64,000 nt of DNA from Dysgonomonas hofstadii (GTDB lineage Bacteria > Bacteroidota > Bacteroidia > Bacteroidales > Dysgonomonadaceae): the NCBI RefSeq assembly GCF_014196915.1, contig NZ_JACIEP010000008.1, positions 124,001 through 188,000 of the forward strand. Reading direction: 5' to 3'. Positions within the stretch are counted from its first letter, which is position 1. Each line of letters begins with the position of its first letter. A program made the translations under genes and the position numbers. Below are positions 24,994 through 34,249 of this stretch, piece after piece. Under the pieces are notes generated by a model. That model worked only from the letters and a program-made list of their open reading frames with translations. It was not told the origin of the DNA and did no database searches.

Positions 24994-25665
24994 ATGATCA
25001 AAGTTGAGGGAATAACCAAAAGTTTCGGGTCGCTGAAAGTCCTGAAAGGCATAAATCTTGAAGTGGATAAAGGCGAGATTATATCTATCGTAGGAGCAAG
25101 TGGTGCCGGAAAAACAACTCTTTTGCAAATAATCGGTACCCTCGACAAAGCCGATAGTGGAACAGTCTATATAAACAATGATAATGTCAGCAAATTAAAA
25201 GATTCCCGGCTATCGGATTTTCGTAATAAAAATATTGGATTCGTATTTCAGTTCCATCAACTGTTACCGGAATTCACAGCATTGGAAAACGTTATGATCC
25301 CCGCTCTTATAGGAAAAGTAAAAGAATCACAGGCAAAAAGCAAAGCCAAAGAATTACTGGATCTGCTTGGATTGTCTTCCCGGCTCGAACATAAACCAAA
25401 CGAACTTTCCGGCGGAGAAAAACAACGTGTGGCTGTAGCCCGCGCACTAGTCAACAATCCGGCTGTAATACTGGCCGACGAACCTTCCGGCAGCTTAGAT
25501 ACAGATAATAAGGAAGAACTACATCAACTGTTTTTCAAATTGCGCAATACACTGGGACAGACATTTGTAATTGTCACACATGACGAAAATCTGGCTGCGA
25601 TCACAGATCGTACCATTCATATGCGCGACGGCCTGATAGTAGATAATCAACCTCTGGCTACATGA
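24994..25665 (+). CDS. lolD: ABC transporter ATP-binding protein, LolD-type
   Basis: 223 aa. Walker [10 protein letters not shown] at ~36-44, Q-loop, signature [15 protein letters not shown], Walker [13 protein letters not shown] and switch His VTHDE. The sequence class fits LolD/MacB-type ATPases, which power lipoprotein release or other outer-membrane-directed export. The matching permease is not adjacent. Its stop overlaps the dprA start (ATGA), so the two genes are coupled, an arrangement seen in other Bacteroidales. Confidence 0.88.
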   Translation: MIKVEGITKSFGSLKVLKGINLEVDKGEIISIVGASGAGKTTLLQIIGTLDKADSGTVYINNDNVSKLKDSRLSDFRNKNIGFVFQFHQLLPEFTALENVMIPALIGKVKESQAKSKAKELLDLLGLSSRLEHKPNELSGGEKQRVAVARALVNNPAVILADEPSGSLDTDNKEELHQLFFKLRNTLGQTFVIVTHDENLAAITDRTIHMRDGLIVDNQPLAT

Positions 25666-26780
25666 CAATGCTTGCAGACAAACGCATTTACCAGATAGCT
25701 CTTACCATGATTCCGGGTATCGGAGATATTACAGCACGTAATATATTACAAGTCGTTGGTGATGAAGAGAAAATATTTAAATCTGATAAGAATTATTTAA
25801 TAAACAAGATAGGCCTTTCACTAAAACTTGCCGGCGAAATACTGAATCCTGGAGTACTGGTAAAGGCTGAAAAAGAGCTTTCTTTTATAGAAAAAAATAA
25901 CATCTCCACCCATTTTATTAACGAAGACAGCTATCCTAACCGTCTGCGGGAATGTGCAGATGCTCCGGTATTGATCTATAACAAAGGAAACTTTGACTTT
26001 AATGTAAGCAAGATCATCAGCATCGTAGGAACACGGCAATCGACCAGTTACGGAAACCATTTTTGTGATTCATTTCTTGACGATATTTCTAGAATATTAC
26101 CGGGAACATTAATAATCAGCGGACTGGCATATGGAATAGATATTCATGCGCATAGGGCTGCCCTAAAACATAATTTACCTACAATTGGAGTCCTCGCCCA
26201 TGGACTAGACATTATCTATCCTTCTGTTCACCGGCAGATAGCAATGGAGATGATTAATAACGGAGGATTACTTACTGAATTCCCAAGTGGGACAGAACCA
26301 GAGCGACATAATTTTGTAAGAAGAAACCGGATTGTTGCAGGTATGGCTGATGCTATTATCGTTGTGGAATCTGACGAAAAGGGCGGATCGCTGATCACCG
26401 CAGAAATTGCCAATTCTTATTGTAAGGATGTATTTGCTGTCCCCGGAAAGATTACTGACAGATATTCGAAAGGGTGTAATAAACTGATAGCATCACACAA
26501 AGCCGACCTGTTTAAATCGACTGAATACTTCCTTCAACAAATGGGATGGGACGAACCTTCAAAACAGAAACAGATCACCGCAAAACAACAGGAATTATTT
26601 ATCATATTGACAGATGAAGAACAATCCATTGTAAATAAACTATCCAGAGACGGTCTGCACATCGATCAATTATCCAGAGAATTAAATATCCCGGCTTACC
26701 AGCTTTTCACCACATTACTGGAAATGGAGATGAAGGGTATAATAAAGAACACCCCGGGGAATTTATATATTAAATGTTAA
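25662..26780 (+). CDS. dprA: DNA-processing protein DprA
   Basis: 372 aa. It has the Rossmann-like DprA/Smf core: [41 protein letters not shown] and a SLITAEIAN segment. The C-terminus (~305-372) is a winged helix. DprA loads RecA on incoming single-stranded DNA during transformation. An alternative start two codons later is possible. Overlaps lolD by 4 bp. Confidence 0.94.
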   Translation: MTMLADKRIYQIALTMIPGIGDITARNILQVVGDEEKIFKSDKNYLINKIGLSLKLAGEILNPGVLVKAEKELSFIEKNNISTHFINEDSYPNRLRECADAPVLIYNKGNFDFNVSKIISIVGTRQSTSYGNHFCDSFLDDISRILPGTLIISGLAYGIDIHAHRAALKHNLPTIGVLAHGLDIIYPSVHRQIAMEMINNGGLLTEFPSGTEPERHNFVRRNRIVAGMADAIIVVESDEKGGSLITAEIANSYCKDVFAVPGKITDRYSKGCNKLIASHKADLFKSTEYFLQQMGWDEPSKQKQITAKQQELFIILTDEEQSIVNKLSRDGLHIDQLSRELNIPAYQLFTTLLEMEMKGIIKNTPGNLYIKC

Positions 26781-26789
26781 CCGCATTGG

Positions 26790-27749
26790 CTAAAATTCTT
26801 TTGTATTAGCCATATTCCACAAAGAGATAAAAGCTGATTTTGTTATCTCTGTCGCTTTATCATAATTGATTTTATCAGCATGATCTGATGATTGGTGATA
26901 ATCAGGATGTAAATCTGTAAAATAAAAAATATAAGGTACTCCCTTCATCGCAAACGGCATATGATCGCTTCCTCCGGGCATGTCCTTATCCGAACGAAAT
27001 TCAGGAGCAAGTCCCAGATTGTATTGCTTAACACCTGATGTCACCCAATCTTTTAATGTGTCGTTCCCGTCTGTGACATATGTAATCACATGATTGAAGC
27101 TGGTCTCATCTCTATCACGCCCGATCATATCACAATTAATATATCCTTTAATAACCTGCGGAAACATTCTAGGTATAACCACATTTTTATAATGGTCATC
27201 AACAAAGTACATAGAACCTATCAAACCTATCTCCTCAGCATCCCATAACGCGAATATAACTGTTCGTTCCGGCTGCTGTCCTGAAGCCATAAAAGCTTTC
27301 GCGACTTGCAACACAGCAGACGTTCCCGATGCATTATCATCGGCTCCGTTATATATACTGTCATTAGTATTATTCCTTTTTATGCCCAAATGATCATAAT
27401 GGGCTCCTATAATTACTATTTCATCGGAATTCCTGCCTTCAATATAGCCCAATACATTTCGCATACTAAGTCCCTTGTAAGGAGCCCGGGAAGAAGCGTC
27501 AAAAATCTGAAAATAATCTTTCTTCCATGGTTTCAGTCCTATTTCTTTAAATATTCCTCTCAAATATTCAGCGGCTTTTATTCCCCCATCGCTACCGGCC
27601 TGACGTCCCTCGAGGCTATCACTGGCCAGAACTCCGATATAAAGTTGGGCAGCATCTTTACTGATTGAGGACAATCCCTTCTCTATAGGAGTCTGAGAAA
27701 AGAGATATAAAGGAAATAAGAAGAAAAAGAACAAAGTTTGTTTTATCAT
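26790..27749 (-). CDS. Secreted M28-family aminopeptidase (copy 2)
   Basis: 319 aa. A signal peptide (MIKQTLFFFFLFPLYLFSQ) is followed by the zinc-peptidase core: VIIGAHYDHLG (His ligand), GADDNASGTSAV (bridging Asp), WDAEEIGLIGS (Glu base and ligand) and INCDMIGRD, with a last His in DHMPF and HADKIN. It probably trims peptides in the periplasm. Tandem relative of the gene at 27753, 3 bp apart, so last gene of the four-gene TauE operon. Confidence 0.92.
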   Translation of the reverse strand: MIKQTLFFFFLFPLYLFSQTPIEKGLSSISKDAAQLYIGVLASDSLEGRQAGSDGGIKAAEYLRGIFKEIGLKPWKKDYFQIFDASSRAPYKGLSMRNVLGYIEGRNSDEIVIIGAHYDHLGIKRNNTNDSIYNGADDNASGTSAVLQVAKAFMASGQQPERTVIFALWDAEEIGLIGSMYFVDDHYKNVVIPRMFPQVIKGYINCDMIGRDRDETSFNHVITYVTDGNDTLKDWVTSGVKQYNLGLAPEFRSDKDMPGGSDHMPFAMKGVPYIFYFTDLHPDYHQSSDHADKINYDKATEITKSAFISLWNMANTKEF

Positions 27750-27752
27750 GGT

Positions 27753-28751
27753 TTAATAATTTTCGAGATTTGCCATATTCCAAAGATTAAGATATGCAGC
27801 TTTAGTTATATCTACAAGTTTTTCCCAATTTATTTTATCTGCGTGATCACTTGGCTGATGGTAGTCAGGATGCCCATCGGTATGATACCAGATTACCGGA
27901 ATATTCCTTTTGTTGAAGGACGCATTATCACTTCCCCTTAATGAATTTAAAGACGATTTATAATCGGATTTCAATTTTAAATTATAGTTTGCAATATCCG
28001 ATTCTATCCAATCTTTGAATTCCGGTTTTTGCTCAGAATAAAAATAAACAACCTGTGTCGGATTTGATTCATCATTGTTGCGTCCAATCATATCAAAATT
28101 AATATATCCTTTTATTTCGGATATATTGGTAAAATTACCGGCAAAATATTCTGAACCCAGCAACCCAAGTTCTTCGCCATCCCAGAAAGCAAATATAACT
28201 GTTCGCAAGGGCTTTTCTCCCGAAGCGATGAAAGCTTTAGCTATCTGCAATACAGCTGACACGCCGGAAGCATTATCATCCGCACCGTTATATATTTTAT
28301 CTCCGGTTAGAGTATCATCTTTTCCCAGATGATCATAATGCGCACCAATAATTACATACTCATCTTTCCTTCTACCCTCGATGCACCCTAATATATTAGT
28401 CAGATTTCGTTTCTGAAAAGCCGGCATCTGTTTATATTTCACAATAGAATCAGTATTCACTGTATATCTTATTCTCCCCTGCCGTTCTATCCCGTATGTA
28501 TCGAATGGCTGGCAGTAAGATTCGCGAAAAGGTTTTATACCCGATTCTTTCAACTGTGATTCTATATATCTTGCAGCGATAATACTCCCCCTCTTCCCGG
28601 CTTCTCGTCCTTCCAATGCATCGTCAGCCAGAAAACCGATACAGGCTTCTGCCCTATCCCGGGTTATTATATTTAATCCCTTTTCTTTTGAGGATTGGGA
28701 AAATACAAATAGGGATAAAAACAGACAATATATAAACACTAATATTCTCAT
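27753..28751 (-). CDS. Secreted M28-family aminopeptidase (copy 1)
   Basis: 332 aa. Signal peptide MRILVFIYCLFLSLFVFSQ. The same motifs as its neighbour occur in the same order: VIIGAHYDHLG, GADDNASGVSAV, WDGEELGLLGS and FDMIGRN, with a terminal HADKIN segment. The two copies are clearly related and diverged, including a 16-residue longer central part here. It lies 1 bp after the DUF1634 gene. Confidence 0.92.
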   Translation of the reverse strand: MRILVFIYCLFLSLFVFSQSSKEKGLNIITRDRAEACIGFLADDALEGREAGKRGSIIAARYIESQLKESGIKPFRESYCQPFDTYGIERQGRIRYTVNTDSIVKYKQMPAFQKRNLTNILGCIEGRRKDEYVIIGAHYDHLGKDDTLTGDKIYNGADDNASGVSAVLQIAKAFIASGEKPLRTVIFAFWDGEELGLLGSEYFAGNFTNISEIKGYINFDMIGRNNDESNPTQVVYFYSEQKPEFKDWIESDIANYNLKLKSDYKSSLNSLRGSDNASFNKRNIPVIWYHTDGHPDYHQPSDHADKINWEKLVDITKAAYLNLWNMANLENY

Positions 28752-28752
28752 T

Positions 28753-29172
28753 TCAATGGAGTCCTAAAAGCATATTTGCTATGATAATCAACAATACGAT
28801 CAATGTTATAACTACATACATATAATCTTTTTCGATAAGGAAGCCTACAACAGAAATGCCCACACGAAGAATAGGAGTTGCAATCAGCACACATACACCT
28901 AACTGGATAATAGCTGCACCATCAAAAGAAAGAACACGGGGTATAATGGTAGATAATTCTCTCAAATAATGTTCTACCCCAGGAAAAGGCATTTCATCAG
29001 GAGTCGGTTTGTAGTGCTCCATCGTGGTTCCATAATTCTGAAACAAATAGATGACACCACCGAACAACGTTATTCCACATGCCAGCATAACCCCATAACG
29101 CAGCAACTTGCCTATGAGAAGCTCCATATCCCTTTCTGCCCAAAACTCTCCGGAAAATATATTCTTCATCAT
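28753..29172 (-). CDS. DUF1634 membrane protein
   Basis: 139 aa with three hydrophobic segments (LLRYGVMLACGITLFGGVIY; IIQLGVCVLIATPILRVGI; YVVITLIVLLIIIANMLLG). DUF1634 genes commonly follow TauE/SafE permease genes, as here (1-bp gap), so it is probably an accessory subunit of that transporter. Residues expected for catalysis are absent. Confidence 0.85.
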   Translation of the reverse strand: MMKNIFSGEFWAERDMELLIGKLLRYGVMLACGITLFGGVIYLFQNYGTTMEHYKPTPDEMPFPGVEHYLRELSTIIPRVLSFDGAAIIQLGVCVLIATPILRVGISVVGFLIEKDYMYVVITLIVLLIIIANMLLGLH

Positions 29173-29173
29173 C

Positions 29174-30022
29174 TTATAATTTACCTGTCAGACCATTATA
29201 TATCATCGATATAGCGAGGAAGAATATCACTATACTAAACAACAATCGCAGCTTCTTCACATTAGCCTTAGGCAGTATCTTTGATCCGAAAAATGCACCT
29301 AAAAGGACTCCCACAACAATAGGCATGGCCAATCCCGGATCAATGTATCCCCGCTGCAAATATACAACCGCACTAGCAGCAGCAGTAACACCTACCATAA
29401 AATTACTGGTTGTAGTCGATACTTTAAAAGGGATTTTCATGGCTGTATCCATAGCTAAAACCTTTAAAGCACCCGAACCTATACCTAACAATCCTGATAA
29501 GATTCCGGCCAAGGTCATCAAAGAATACCCTCCAATAACATTGTGTACATTATATTGCTCAGCTTTACTATCTTTAGTCGGATATGAACCGTTTAATTTC
29601 AACTTTACACCCAACTTATCGCCAGGAGCCGAATAATCCACCCCGTCTTCTTTTTTACTCACCGATCTAATCGCTGAAAAGATTAATACGCATCCGAAAA
29701 TAATAGCGATATAAACCTTATCGAGGTACATTGCCACAATAGCACCAACAACAGCACCCGTAGTCGTTGCAATTTCGAGGAACATACCAATACGCACATT
29801 CGTTATTCCTTCTTTTATATAAGCGGCGGCGGCACCCGAGGATGTCGCAATGGATGTTACCAAAGCCGCTCCAATAGCATACCGCATATCAATTCCAAAT
29901 CCCAAAGTCAGTAAAGGAATGACAATCACTCCTCCGCCTAAACCGGTTAAAGAGCCTATTAGACCGGCAAAGCAAGCTCCAAAAAACAGAATTATCGAAA
30001 ATATCTCTATACTTAAATCCAT
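29174..30022 (-). CDS. TauE/SafE-family anion exporter
   Basis: 282 aa with about eight membrane segments in two repeats. The family signature G-L-x-G-x-G-G-G (LIGSLTGLGGGVIVIPLL) is in the first repeat, and ILSGLLGIGSGALKVLAM is its counterpart in the second. Members export sulfite, sulfoacetate or related organosulfur anions. Heads the operon with DUF1634 and two M28 peptidase genes, with gaps of 1-3 bp and its own promoter. Confidence 0.9.
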   Translation of the reverse strand: MDLSIEIFSIILFFGACFAGLIGSLTGLGGGVIVIPLLTLGFGIDMRYAIGAALVTSIATSSGAAAAYIKEGITNVRIGMFLEIATTTGAVVGAIVAMYLDKVYIAIIFGCVLIFSAIRSVSKKEDGVDYSAPGDKLGVKLKLNGSYPTKDSKAEQYNVHNVIGGYSLMTLAGILSGLLGIGSGALKVLAMDTAMKIPFKVSTTTSNFMVGVTAAASAVVYLQRGYIDPGLAMPIVVGVLLGAFFGSKILPKANVKKLRLLFSIVIFFLAISMIYNGLTGKL

Positions 30023-30039
30023 TTCATTTTTTTAAAATG

Positions 30040-30047
30040 CAAAGGTA
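30040..30047 (-). promoter_or_regulatory. -7 box of the TauE-DUF1634-M28-M28 operon
   Basis: Minus-strand TACCTTTG fits TAnnTTTG, 17 bp before the TauE start. Confidence 0.6.
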
Positions 30048-30221
30048 AGGGTTTAAAAATGAATTGATAGTTAAATAAAATAACAATTTAACTTTTTTAT
30101 TAACATAAAAATTTTAACTTTACAGTCTCTTCATAGAGTTTTAACACAAAATACGCACGATTTGGGGAACTTTGACCGGTATTTGGTTGTTGAAATGATT
30201 ATAAACCTCAATATAATAAAT

Positions 30222-30767
30222 ATGAAGCAGATTATTCTTTGTCTACTATTCAGCTTAATCTCAATCAGTATGATTCAAGAAGATAAAACCATCCATTCTT
30301 TCAAGGTAAAAGATATTGATGGAAAAGAGTTCGATTTTAAATCACTCAGGGGGAAGAAGATACTAGTTGTAAACGTAGCTTCAAAATGCGGATTAACACC
30401 ACAGTATGAAAAACTACAAGAGTTATACGATAAATATAAAGATAAGAACTTTATCATAGTAGGATTTCCTTCAAATAATTTTAATGGACAGGAGCCGGGA
30501 ACGAATGAGGAAATAAAAACATTTTGTGTATTAAACTACAATGTATCGTTCCCTATGATGAGTAAAATTGATGTTGTAGGTAAAGATAAAGCACCTATTT
30601 ATAAATGGCTGACTGAAAAGTCCCAGAACAAAATAATGGATGCTGAAGTACAATGGAATTTTCAAAAATTTATGATTAATGAAAACGGTGAGCTGGTTGA
30701 TGTTGTTGCGCCGAAAGAAGATCCGTTCTGCGACAAGATTATCAATTGGATAGAGAATAAGAAATAA
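30222..30767 (+). CDS. Secreted glutathione-peroxidase-family protein
   Basis: 181 aa from ATG 30222; the longer frame starting at 30162 adds 20 residues before the signal peptide. MKQIILCLLFSLISISMIQ looks like a signal sequence, so the protein acts outside the cytoplasm. The core has NVASKCGLTPQYEKLQELY (peroxidatic Cys in KCGLT), VGFPSNNFNGQEPGTNEEI and WNFQKFMI. Such bacterial enzymes often use thioredoxin and reduce peroxides. It stands alone and ends at a strong terminator. Confidence 0.92.
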   Translation: MKQIILCLLFSLISISMIQEDKTIHSFKVKDIDGKEFDFKSLRGKKILVVNVASKCGLTPQYEKLQELYDKYKDKNFIIVGFPSNNFNGQEPGTNEEIKTFCVLNYNVSFPMMSKIDVVGKDKAPIYKWLTEKSQNKIMDAEVQWNFQKFMINENGELVDVVAPKEDPFCDKIINWIENKK

Positions 30768-30792
30768 GAATAAAAACTGAGTTTTAAATAAT

Positions 30793-30827
30793 AAAAAAGG
30801 AACAGATTTACGATCTGTTCCTTTTTT
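30793..30827 (+). terminator. Terminator after the glutathione peroxidase gene
   Basis: A 15-bp perfect stem (30793-30807 with 30813-30827) around TTACG, with A and T runs at its ends. It can work in both directions and also serves the convergent 129-aa gene. Confidence 0.9.
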
Positions 30828-30848
30828 ATTATTTAATGTTTGAATCCT

Positions 30849-31238
30849 TTAAAAGTTATTCTTCCTACGGGATGTTGTTGTTGTCCTATATATAAGATAT
30901 ATCACAAATATAGAAAACACAATCGGCAATGTTGCACTTGCGATCGGAGCTCCTACGTTACCTTCACCAGATGAATCAGTAAATGGCATTGTAGGATCTT
31001 CCCAAAGATCTGCTGCCCTTAATAATCCTTGAGGAGCCCTTAAAACATCATACCGTGATGATACAGCAATAGAAGCCTTTTCTGATTTTAAATAGTCCTC
31101 TGCAGACTTCAAATATTCTTCAGATGGAACGCTGGATGTTGTGATGGTCTCTATTGACTCTGCTTTTAAATGGACTATAGAACCCATCATAAAAAAGCAA
31201 AGTATAAAGAAAAGCAATATTTGTAGTTTCGTTTTCAT
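30849..31238 (-). CDS. Small exported membrane protein next to a T9SS cargo gene
   Basis: 129 aa. N-terminal signal peptide (ending near LKAES), a short polar body and one C-terminal transmembrane segment, PIVFSIFVIYLIY, followed by a basic tail with SRRKNNF. The segment before the helix is GEGNVGAPI. The end resembles a sorting signal (motif, helix, basic cluster). Placed 30 bp downstream of a T9SS-type protein and probably co-transcribed. Family not recognised with certainty. Confidence 0.7.
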   Translation of the reverse strand: MKTKLQILLFFILCFFMMGSIVHLKAESIETITTSSVPSEEYLKSAEDYLKSEKASIAVSSRYDVLRAPQGLLRAADLWEDPTMPFTDSSGEGNVGAPIASATLPIVFSIFVIYLIYRTTTTSRRKNNF

Positions 31239-31268
31239 CTATTATTATTTTCTTGTCTGTGTGTAATC

Positions 31269-34040
31269 TTATTTAGTCTGCAAATTTACAAATTTGGCTG
31301 TATGATTCCTCTTACCGGTAATCTTTACAATATATGTACCAAAACTTAATGGCTTCAAGTATTCCATCGTCCCGTTCACAGCAGCACTACTACTTATCTT
31401 GGTTTTTGCCATAAGGCGCCCCTGCATATCATAGAGAGTAACATCACTGTTTGCATCGTCTTCTATCAGACCTTTCAAGTACAACATAGATGTATTATAG
31501 TAACAAACAATCGGGGTGTCTTCTTTGTTTATGACATCCTGATCGTCAGGATAGAAACGAAGGACAAACCTGTTTCCTCCCGCCAGATTATCGGTATCAG
31601 CCGCTGTAGATTCGAATGTATATTGAAAACCCGGAGTCACTTCTACTACTTTATTATCAAGATATCTGTCGACCAGCCATACACCCTCAACAGCCTCTAT
31701 ATTCTCTATCCCGTAAAACTTCAGTTTCATCGGCCTAGAGCCTTCAGGTTTATCAAAGAATAAAGGTAATTCTTTTGTTTTCTTCGGAATCGCATTCCCT
31801 AATAAAGCTACATTATCACTCGATTTGGTATATACTATAGCAGTAGCTACATCCTGTTTTTGTTTCGAGACAAAACCATTGATATCTTTCACTTCCTGTT
31901 CATATGAATCAAAACTGTCGTTCAAACCTTTCTTTGTATCATATGCATCTTGTGTAGTCTGAAGAAGAGCACCATCCCTAAAAATAACAGATGTACGGTC
32001 CGCTATTTTATTTATTTCATCCTGCACTTCTACGACAAACCAATCCTGCTTAAATTCTTTAAAGCCAGCATCAGATGAAGCACTTTTCTGGAAACGGGTC
32101 TGACCAAAAGCACGCATACCCGGATTAAGCTTTATTGTGATTTCAGAACCAAACTGGTCGCTTGCCTGTAAAGCAAACATCTGCATTGGTGCAACCAGAT
32201 ATTCTTGAGGGTTTATCTCAGGTATATTAGTGAGTGCTGAACCTTCTGTTGCAGTACCTTCTGTTGCGCCATAACGACTGATATAATTGTATGAGATACT
32301 GTATAAGAACATATTTTTATCAGCGTCATATCTTCCATATGCCCGGTCTATCAACCAATATTTTGTTCTCAATTCACCTTTAGTTGGTTGTATCATAGAT
32401 ACTGATACACCACCTAACATAGCCACATTAAATTGATCAGCTTGGGTATCGGTCAAGCTTGGATAATTTGCTGCTGCATTCGATTCATAAGGTGATGCTA
32501 TACCTAATAAGCAGTTCAAACTGATAGGCGCCATAAACGGATTGCCTAAAAAATTAAGGCCGGGTTTTAATTTTACTTCCACCTCGCCTGTATTGAACTT
32601 TTCATTCTGCAATAACTCTATACGGCTCCTATTTGATCCATCTGCATCTTCCCATTTAGAATCCAATCCAGTGATCTTCTCTCTAGTAGGATCGTAAGTA
32701 TATCTTCTGAAGTTTTCCTGAGGGCCACCTTTTGTCTTATCCGCTAATGGGTTATAGGTGAGATCGCCACGTATAGCTGAAGCATAATCTTCGAATGCCA
32801 TACGGTTAAAGACATATCCTCCTCTGGCTCTTTTTGTATGATGAATACCTTCCTGTTGCTGAAAAGTGTTATCTACAAAAATAGAAGGCACAAGATCTTC
32901 TTCAAAGTCCCATCTTTCATTAATATTATCGATATGGTCGCCATGCGACATCTCCATTGTTGTAAAATATCCGTAACCTGCCTGCATTTTGTAGTATGGG
33001 TCTACAATAGGCCCCGTCCCCGATGTTACACTGGAACCATTAGGCTTTGTCAGCACATGGTAGAACATATAATCGGCAGCCAATTCTTTGAAAGGAGGTG
33101 AGAATCCAATCAGACGATTCCAATACACACCATTATTATCTTTATTAAACCTCAACGTATTATTCTCTGATTTTGGTGTAGCAGTTGCAGTATAATCATT
33201 ATCGAATGCTCCGTCATCTACTGTAACATTACCACTAGCATCCCGTTTGAAATTATACAGATTAAAGTCGACCTGACTATAAGTGGCAGAAGGTATACCA
33301 TTATTTACAGAAGGATCCAGTAACGAATGCTCTTTCTTAATAAGGGCATAACCACTACTTATTCTATCATCATCAGTATATGCCGCCCTGACAGCAAACC
33401 TATTTTTATTATCTGTATCTACTTTTATAAAATTAACCCCCACTGCGGCAGTGGTATCCACCGTAACCACACTTACCATACGCCAATCATCATAAGCTGT
33501 TGGTGCAGGCTTATTAACATGGAGAGTCGGAAAATTTATGAACTTGTGTCTTTTCTGATCTGCTATAAGCCATTGTTCAGTAGAATCGCTACCAAGAATC
33601 CACTGACGGGTTGACCTGTCATTAGTTCCGTCATTATAGTATCCACCGATAAAAGCAAATACACCATCTTCTTCATCAGTATCATCAAAACCTACAAAAA
33701 GATGCGCTGCATCAACAGTATTTCCCCCAGTAACATATTTTTCATCTACGGAAGGATCTTTTGCATTTATAAAATCGCCGGTCAATTCGGTACGTCCTTT
33801 TTGGACAATCGCTGAGTGAGTCGCAAACTTGGCGGAGCCATCTATATATAAAGTAGTAGATTCCGGTTCTCCTACCGCGCTAGAGGGAATATCTGTTTTA
33901 TATTTTACATACATCTTTCCTTTCGAGTAAAATATAACCCCATCTTTCTTTCGGCCGGGATCCGTACCAGGATCTTCTTGCTGGGCAGTCATCAGCAATG
34001 GCATAAATAATAATACGACTAATACTAATCGGAGTTTCAT
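31269..34040 (-). CDS. Large T9SS (Por) secreted protein
   Basis: 923 aa. Signal peptide MKLRLVLVVLLFMPLLMTAQ. The long body is beta-rich without recognised catalytic domains. The last ~80 residues form a type A sorting domain: TLYDMQGRLMAKTKI, then FGTYIVKITGKRNH and a C-terminal KFVNLQT, which direct export by the type IX system and attachment at the surface. Function of the body unknown. Own promoter about 100 bp upstream; the small membrane protein gene follows. Confidence 0.85.
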   Translation of the reverse strand: MKLRLVLVVLLFMPLLMTAQQEDPGTDPGRKKDGVIFYSKGKMYVKYKTDIPSSAVGEPESTTLYIDGSAKFATHSAIVQKGRTELTGDFINAKDPSVDEKYVTGGNTVDAAHLFVGFDDTDEEDGVFAFIGGYYNDGTNDRSTRQWILGSDSTEQWLIADQKRHKFINFPTLHVNKPAPTAYDDWRMVSVVTVDTTAAVGVNFIKVDTDNKNRFAVRAAYTDDDRISSGYALIKKEHSLLDPSVNNGIPSATYSQVDFNLYNFKRDASGNVTVDDGAFDNDYTATATPKSENNTLRFNKDNNGVYWNRLIGFSPPFKELAADYMFYHVLTKPNGSSVTSGTGPIVDPYYKMQAGYGYFTTMEMSHGDHIDNINERWDFEEDLVPSIFVDNTFQQQEGIHHTKRARGGYVFNRMAFEDYASAIRGDLTYNPLADKTKGGPQENFRRYTYDPTREKITGLDSKWEDADGSNRSRIELLQNEKFNTGEVEVKLKPGLNFLGNPFMAPISLNCLLGIASPYESNAAANYPSLTDTQADQFNVAMLGGVSVSMIQPTKGELRTKYWLIDRAYGRYDADKNMFLYSISYNYISRYGATEGTATEGSALTNIPEINPQEYLVAPMQMFALQASDQFGSEITIKLNPGMRAFGQTRFQKSASSDAGFKEFKQDWFVVEVQDEINKIADRTSVIFRDGALLQTTQDAYDTKKGLNDSFDSYEQEVKDINGFVSKQKQDVATAIVYTKSSDNVALLGNAIPKKTKELPLFFDKPEGSRPMKLKFYGIENIEAVEGVWLVDRYLDNKVVEVTPGFQYTFESTAADTDNLAGGNRFVLRFYPDDQDVINKEDTPIVCYYNTSMLYLKGLIEDDANSDVTLYDMQGRLMAKTKISSSAAVNGTMEYLKPLSFGTYIVKITGKRNHTAKFVNLQTK

Positions 34041-34141
34041 TATTGTAGTTTTATATAAAGTCAGTCAATTTCAGCACATTAAGTATGTAATAACCTAATA
34101 AATATCGTCAATAAAGTTTCATGTATCTATGAATTCACTCA

Positions 34142-34149
34142 CAAAGATA
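34142..34149 (-). promoter_or_regulatory. -7 box of the T9SS cargo gene
   Basis: Minus-strand TATCTTTG fits TAnnTTTG, with a leader of about 95 nt. The rest of 34041-34249 shows no other feature. Confidence 0.6.
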
Positions 34150-34249
34150 ATTCTTTTTTTATTACACGAAACAATATAGCACTTTTTTTTCTCTAAAAGA
34201 TTCATTGTCCTAATTCTTTATTGAAGTATGACATAAATGATAAAATTGA

